A stretch of 64,000 nt of DNA. Source: Dyella_A ginsengisoli (GTDB lineage: Bacteria; Pseudomonadota; Gammaproteobacteria; Xanthomonadales; Rhodanobacteraceae). The notes under the pieces are model-generated. The model saw nothing but the letters and a program-made list of their open reading frames with translations, searched no databases and had not been told where the DNA came from. The translations under genes and the position numbers were made by a program. The DNA lies in the NCBI RefSeq assembly GCF_044904665.1, contig NZ_JADIKM010000001.1, positions 1,426,001-1,490,000 on the forward strand. The letters are read 5' to 3'. This document shows, piece by piece, positions 60,355-64,000 of this stretch. Each line of letters starts with the position of its first letter. Position 1 is the first letter of the stretch.

Positions 60355-62439
60355 ATGGCCCACGCAATCACCGTACACAGCGACATCGACAGCTCCCTGC
60401 TGTTCGTGCGGATGCGCGCCAGCGAGCAGCTGGGGCGGCTGTTCGCGTACGAGCTGGACCTGCTGAGCGAACACGCCACGGTGAAGCTGCGCAAGCTGCT
60501 CGGCACGCCGATGGCGGTGACGCTGAAGACCGACGACGGCTACGAGCGCCACTTCCACGGCATCGTCCGCGAGGCGGCGCAGACCGGCTTCGAGACGATC
60601 AGCAAGGTGCGTTACACGCGCTACCGCGTGCAACTGGTGCCCAAGCCCTGGCTGCTCACGCGCAAGGTGGACTGCCGCATCTACACCGCCAAGAGCGTGC
60701 CGACCATCGTCAAGGACCTGCTTGGCGAGATCGGCTACGCCGATGTCAAACTCAGCCTCAGCGGCGACTACGCGGCGCGCGACTACTGCGTGCAGTACCG
60801 CGAGAGCAGCTTCGACTTCATCACCCGCCTGCTGGAGCAGGAGGGCATCTACTACTACTTCACCCACACTGCCAGCACGCACACCATGGTGCTGGCCGAC
60901 GCGCTGGGCGCGCACGCGGCGATCAGCGGCTTTGCGCAGATCCCGTACTGCCCGCCGGTGGACTACGGCAAGCGCGAGGCCGCCTCGGTGTCGGTGTGGA
61001 GCGCGGCCGAGAGCGTGCACGCGCTGAAGTGCCAGCTCACCGACTACGACCCGCTCAACCCCAAGACCTCGCTGCTGGGCACCGAGAACATCGACGACGG
61101 CAGCAGCTTCCACGGGGTCTCCGGGCTGGACGTGTTCGACTATCCCGGCCTGCACGCGACCGCCGACGACGGCCGCCACTACGCGCAGGTGCGGGTGGAG
61201 GCGCTCAACGCGCGGCATCTGGCGTTCGACGGCCAGACCAACGCCTGCGGCATGGCCGCCGGCGGCCTGTTCACCCTGAAGGACTTCCCGCTCGCCGATC
61301 TCAACCAGGAATACCTGGTGACCACCACCACCATCGAGCTGTGCGATCCGGGCTACCACGCCGGGGCGGAGCAGGGCGACGAGCCGTTCCAGTGCCGCTT
61401 CGAGGCGGTCACCTCCAAGACGCCGTTCCGCAACCTGCCCAGCGTGGCCAAGACCCGCGTGGTCGGCCTGCAGACCGCGGTGGTGTGCGGCAGCGATACC
61501 GACGAAGAGATCGCGGTGGACAAGTACGGCCGCGTGCAGGTCACCTTTCACTGGAACAAGCCGGACAAGGACAAGGCGCAGAGCTCCTGCCCGGTGCGCG
61601 TGGCCTCGCCGTGGGCCGGCAAGAACTGGGGCGCGGTGAGCATTCCGCGCGTGGGGCAGGAGGTGGTGGTGAGCTTCCTTGAAGGCGATCCGGACCGTCC
61701 GCTGATCATCGGCAGCGTCTACAACGCAGACAACATGCCGCCCTACACGTTGCCGGACAACAAGACCCAGAGCGGCATCAAGAGCCGCAGCCTGCTCGGC
61801 GCGGCGGACGATGCCAACGAGCTGCGCTTCGAGGACAAGAAGGGCTCCGAGCAGTTCTTCATCCACGCGCAGAAGGACATGGTCGAGGAAGTGGAGAACG
61901 ACCACACGGTCACCATCGACCACGACGAGACCAGCACGATCAAGAACGACCAGACCCTCACCGTGAAGCACGACCAGACCACCACGGTGGAAAACAACCA
62001 GACGCTCACCGTCAACAACGACCAGACCGAGACGATCAAGCACGATCGCAAGGTCACCGTGCAGAACGACGACAAGCTCGACGTCTCGATGAACGGCACC
62101 ACCAGCATCGGGCAGAAGTTCAAGCTCAGCGCCGGCACCGAGATCGAGCTGGTCACCGGCGCGTCGAGCATCGTGATGAAGAGCTCGGGCGACATCGAGA
62201 TCAAGGGCCTCAACATCAAGATCACCGGCAGCGTCGGCGTGAAGATCGAGGGGCAGGTGGAGGTGGGCATCAAGGCCGGCGCCACCATGGACCTGGGCGC
62301 CGGCGCCACGCTCAAGGCGCATTCGGACGGCATGCTCGAAGTGGCCGGCACCGCCATGACCACGGTCAAGGGCACCATGACGACAGTCAAGGGTGACGCC
62401 ATGACCCAGGTCTCCGGCGGCATCATCATGATCGGCTGA
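60355..62439 (+). CDS. vgrG: T6SS spike protein VgrG
   Basis: 694 aa. The gp27-like part (about 10-370) includes YYCVQYRESSFDFITRLLEQ-type DYCVQYRESSFDFITRLLEQ and EGIYYYFTHT. The gp5/OB part has VDKYGRVQVTFHW and SCPVRVASPWAGKNWG. Residues about 508-582 contain repeats of NDQTLTV/NNQTLTV type forming the beta-prism. The C-terminus (VSGGIIMIG) is typical and has no effector domain. The start at 60355 (MAHAITVHSD) is preferred over upstream in-frame starts. It follows the TPR-methyltransferase by 25 bases. Confidence 0.96.
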   Translation: MAHAITVHSDIDSSLLFVRMRASEQLGRLFAYELDLLSEHATVKLRKLLGTPMAVTLKTDDGYERHFHGIVREAAQTGFETISKVRYTRYRVQLVPKPWLLTRKVDCRIYTAKSVPTIVKDLLGEIGYADVKLSLSGDYAARDYCVQYRESSFDFITRLLEQEGIYYYFTHTASTHTMVLADALGAHAAISGFAQIPYCPPVDYGKREAASVSVWSAAESVHALKCQLTDYDPLNPKTSLLGTENIDDGSSFHGVSGLDVFDYPGLHATADDGRHYAQVRVEALNARHLAFDGQTNACGMAAGGLFTLKDFPLADLNQEYLVTTTTIELCDPGYHAGAEQGDEPFQCRFEAVTSKTPFRNLPSVAKTRVVGLQTAVVCGSDTDEEIAVDKYGRVQVTFHWNKPDKDKAQSSCPVRVASPWAGKNWGAVSIPRVGQEVVVSFLEGDPDRPLIIGSVYNADNMPPYTLPDNKTQSGIKSRSLLGAADDANELRFEDKKGSEQFFIHAQKDMVEEVENDHTVTIDHDETSTIKNDQTLTVKHDQTTTVENNQTLTVNNDQTETIKHDRKVTVQNDDKLDVSMNGTTSIGQKFKLSAGTEIELVTGASSIVMKSSGDIEIKGLNIKITGSVGVKIEGQVEVGIKAGATMDLGAGATLKAHSDGMLEVAGTAMTTVKGTMTTVKGDAMTQVSGGIIMIG

Positions 62440-62453
62440 CCGGGGAGTCACGC

Positions 62454-62993
62454 ATGTCGGCAGTCATCCACGCCTCGGTCCAGATGGAACTCACCCCGGA
62501 CGCCAGCGCCCGGCTGCGCGCGGACATGTCGCCGCAAACGGCGGTGCAGGAACTGCTCGCCGCCGGCCAGGTGCAGGACGCGCTGAAGCTGCTCGCGCGC
62601 CTCATGCCCAAGCGCTACGCGGTGGCCTGGCTGTGCCAGTGCGCGCGCGACCAGCCGCTGTCGCAGGAAGACCGCATCGGCGCCTCGCTGGCCGAGCAGT
62701 GGGTACGCGAGCCCAGCGAGAGCAACCGCCGCGCCGCGTTCGAATTCGCCCACGCCGGCGGCTACAAGGCGCTCGGTGCGTGGATCGCCGCGGCGGCGGG
62801 CTGGTCCGGCGGCAGCCTGGCGCCGGCAGCGCAGGAAACGCCGGTGCCACCGGCCGAACACCTCACCGCCCGCGCCACAGTGGCCGCGATCAACCTGATG
62901 GCCGCACTGGATGCCACGCAGTTCGAGGCGCGCCGCGCCAGCTACATCGAGCGGGCGATGAGCCTGCTGCACGCCGGGGCGAGCGACGCATGA
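62454..62993 (+). CDS. T6SS-associated protein of unknown function (DUF6931-like)
   Basis: 179 aa. The central segment AVQELLAAGQVQDALKLLARLMPKRYAVAWLCQCAR and the conserved EFAHAGGYKALGAWIA, AAALFWSGGS-like region occur in small proteins linked to T6SS loci; I recall the DUF6931 name but could not verify it. It lies 14 bases after vgrG and probably acts as an adaptor or in assembly. Confidence 0.65.
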   Translation: MSAVIHASVQMELTPDASARLRADMSPQTAVQELLAAGQVQDALKLLARLMPKRYAVAWLCQCARDQPLSQEDRIGASLAEQWVREPSESNRRAAFEFAHAGGYKALGAWIAAAAGWSGGSLAPAAQETPVPPAEHLTARATVAAINLMAALDATQFEARRASYIERAMSLLHAGASDA

Positions 62994-63090
62994 GCGCAGC
63001 GGCCACGGATCGCCAATACGAAGCCCGAGCGGCACGACGCGGCGCGCAGACGCCGGCGTGCCCGACCGATGCAGGAAAGGGGAGCTGAGC

Positions 63091-64000
63091 GTGTCGACGA
63101 TACCTACCTTGTTGCTGGCGGTGACCGGAACGCACGCCGCCCAGTTCGGCAGCCGCAGCCAGAAGGCGTTCGAAGGCCGCGACGGCAGCATCGGCCGCTC
63201 GGAAGATTGCGACTGGGTGCTGAGCTCCTCCGGCGTGTCACGCGTGCACGCGATGATCCGCTGCCTCAACGGCATTTATTTCATCGAGGACCGCAGCACC
63301 AACGGCATGCTGCTCAACGGCGTGCCGCTGGTGAAGGGCGAGCCGTCGGCGCTCAAGCACGGCGACCGCCTGCAGATCGACTCGTTCGAGGTCTCGGTGA
63401 ACGTGCAGGCCGCCGCCCCGGCCGCACCGGCGCCGGCCCCGGCGCCCGCGCCGGTGGACATCTTCGCCACCTCGCCGCCGCCTTCTGCTTCGCCGTTTTC
63501 CATGCCACCCGCGCCGTTCCCCGCACGCGCCGCAGACCCGCTGGACGATTTCCTCGACCTCGGGCTCGGCCCGGTGGCACCGGCAGGTGGCGCCCGCGAC
63601 AGCGGACTCATCCCGGATGCCTCGCCGCTGGGCGGCGCCGACCTCGATCCGCTGAGCTTTCTCGACGCGCCGTTCGCGGCGCCCGCGGCCGCACCCGCCG
63701 GCGCGCCGCCGGCCACCCCCGGCTGGAACCACAGCTCGGGCATGGAAGACCACTTCCGCCCGCCGATCACCGAGGGGCAGCGCCAGGCGCAGGCTCTGCC
63801 GGAGAACTGGGATCTGACCATGGGCGATTTCGCCCCGCGGTCGCCCGCTCCCGCGCCGGCACCCGCGCCGGCGTTTGCGCCGCCGCCGGCTGCTCCGTTC
63901 GCGCCACCGGCGGCCGTCGCCGCGCCGACGCCGATGGCAGCCCCCACGGGCGTGGCACCGCTGCCGCCCGACGTGCAGCAGATGCTGAGCATCGTGGTCG
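63091..64000 (+). CDS. FHA-domain protein, N-terminal part (runs off the window)
   Basis: 303 codons are visible, beginning with GTG 63091 after AAAGGGGAG. Residues about 10-105 are an FHA domain (GRSEDCDWVL; SGVSRVHAMI; RSTNGMLLNGV; DRLQIDSFEV), which binds phosphothreonine. A long Pro/Ala-rich linker follows. This is the layout of TagH/Fha1-type T6SS regulators, usually controlled by a Thr kinase such as PpkA. The frame is open at the right edge. A 32-codon frame (62990-63088) just upstream is probably not a gene. Confidence 0.85.
   Translation, partial: MSTIPTLLLAVTGTHAAQFGSRSQKAFEGRDGSIGRSEDCDWVLSSSGVSRVHAMIRCLNGIYFIEDRSTNGMLLNGVPLVKGEPSALKHGDRLQIDSFEVSVNVQAAAPAAPAPAPAPAPVDIFATSPPPSASPFSMPPAPFPARAADPLDDFLDLGLGPVAPAGGARDSGLIPDASPLGGADLDPLSFLDAPFAAPAAAPAGAPPATPGWNHSSGMEDHFRPPITEGQRQAQALPENWDLTMGDFAPRSPAPAPAPAPAFAPPPAAPFAPPAAVAAPTPMAAPTGVAPLPPDVQQMLSIVV

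Noticed and set aside
62990..63088. 32-codon frame between the T6SS-associated gene and the FHA gene
   Set aside because: It overlaps the preceding stop (ATGA) but has Arg/Ala-rich composition without recognisable features; probably a chance frame within the FHA gene leader.
1..64000. tRNA, rRNA or CRISPR arrays
   Set aside because: Intergenic regions were read on both strands and no cloverleaf, rRNA segment or regularly spaced direct repeats were recognised; a tRNAscan or Rfam search could not be run.

Overview
The window is a GC-rich (high G+C third positions) gammaproteobacterial chromosome segment. Several lineage-restricted gene forms point to the Xanthomonadales, most likely a Rhodanobacteraceae-type organism. 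These are an N-acetylornithine carbamoyltransferase in place of ornithine carbamoyltransferase, a fused N-acetylglutamate synthase/kinase, a DksA homologue with a long Lys/Ala/Pro tail, and a Ser/Thr kinase plus ECF sigma factor pair in front of a type VI secretion (T6SS) cluster. Family assignments come from reading the translations and were not checked against a database.

Layout. 1-2.5 kb: end of ffh, then the rpsP-rimM-trmD-rplS operon and its terminator. 2.6-6.4 kb: a FimX-like c-di-GMP protein, then epmB and efp in divergent orientation. 6.6-11.5 kb: an amidohydrolase, a YciI protein, ubiG-gph-(squalene/phytoene synthase-like) with ATGA overlaps, and folE2. 11.5-14.7 kb: a MITE-like element, a GYF_2 membrane protein, an M23 peptidase, yidD and the tailed DksA homologue. 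14.9-18.1 kb: a compact arsenic operon, arsR-arsC(fusion)-acr3-arsH. 18.1-20.7 kb: sufE, cysS and a glycine-zipper protein.

20.7-33.9 kb holds arginine and proline synthesis: argF', paiB, osmC, argG, a GNAT gene, argE', argB (synthase/kinase), argC, argH, a cupin, two tandem proB genes and proA. It is preceded by what looks like a ribosome-mediated arginine attenuator: a 34-codon reading frame with clustered Arg codons, a strong terminator, and a perfect 8-bp competing pairing. argE' carries an in-frame repeat insertion. 34-38.1 kb: ggt, kynU and a small exported protein on the minus strand.

38.3-64 kb is a T6SS locus: PknS-like kinase, EcfK-like sigma factor, tssB, tssC, hcp, tagJ, tssE, tssF, tssG, clpV, then an accessory island (about 52-58.2 kb), then PAAR, a TPR-methyltransferase, vgrG, a small T6SS-associated protein and the start of an FHA protein that leaves the window. 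The island encodes three unrelated-looking deaminase-fold proteins (CAE/HAE plus C-x2-C), a DNA/RNA non-specific-endonuclease-like protein, two small proteins sharing a VYP-x-I-x2-C motif (one broken in a G7 tract), and two unknowns. No obvious immunity partners were recognised. This island is the best candidate for an undescribed system: a T6SS effector arsenal, possibly aimed at eukaryotic predators.
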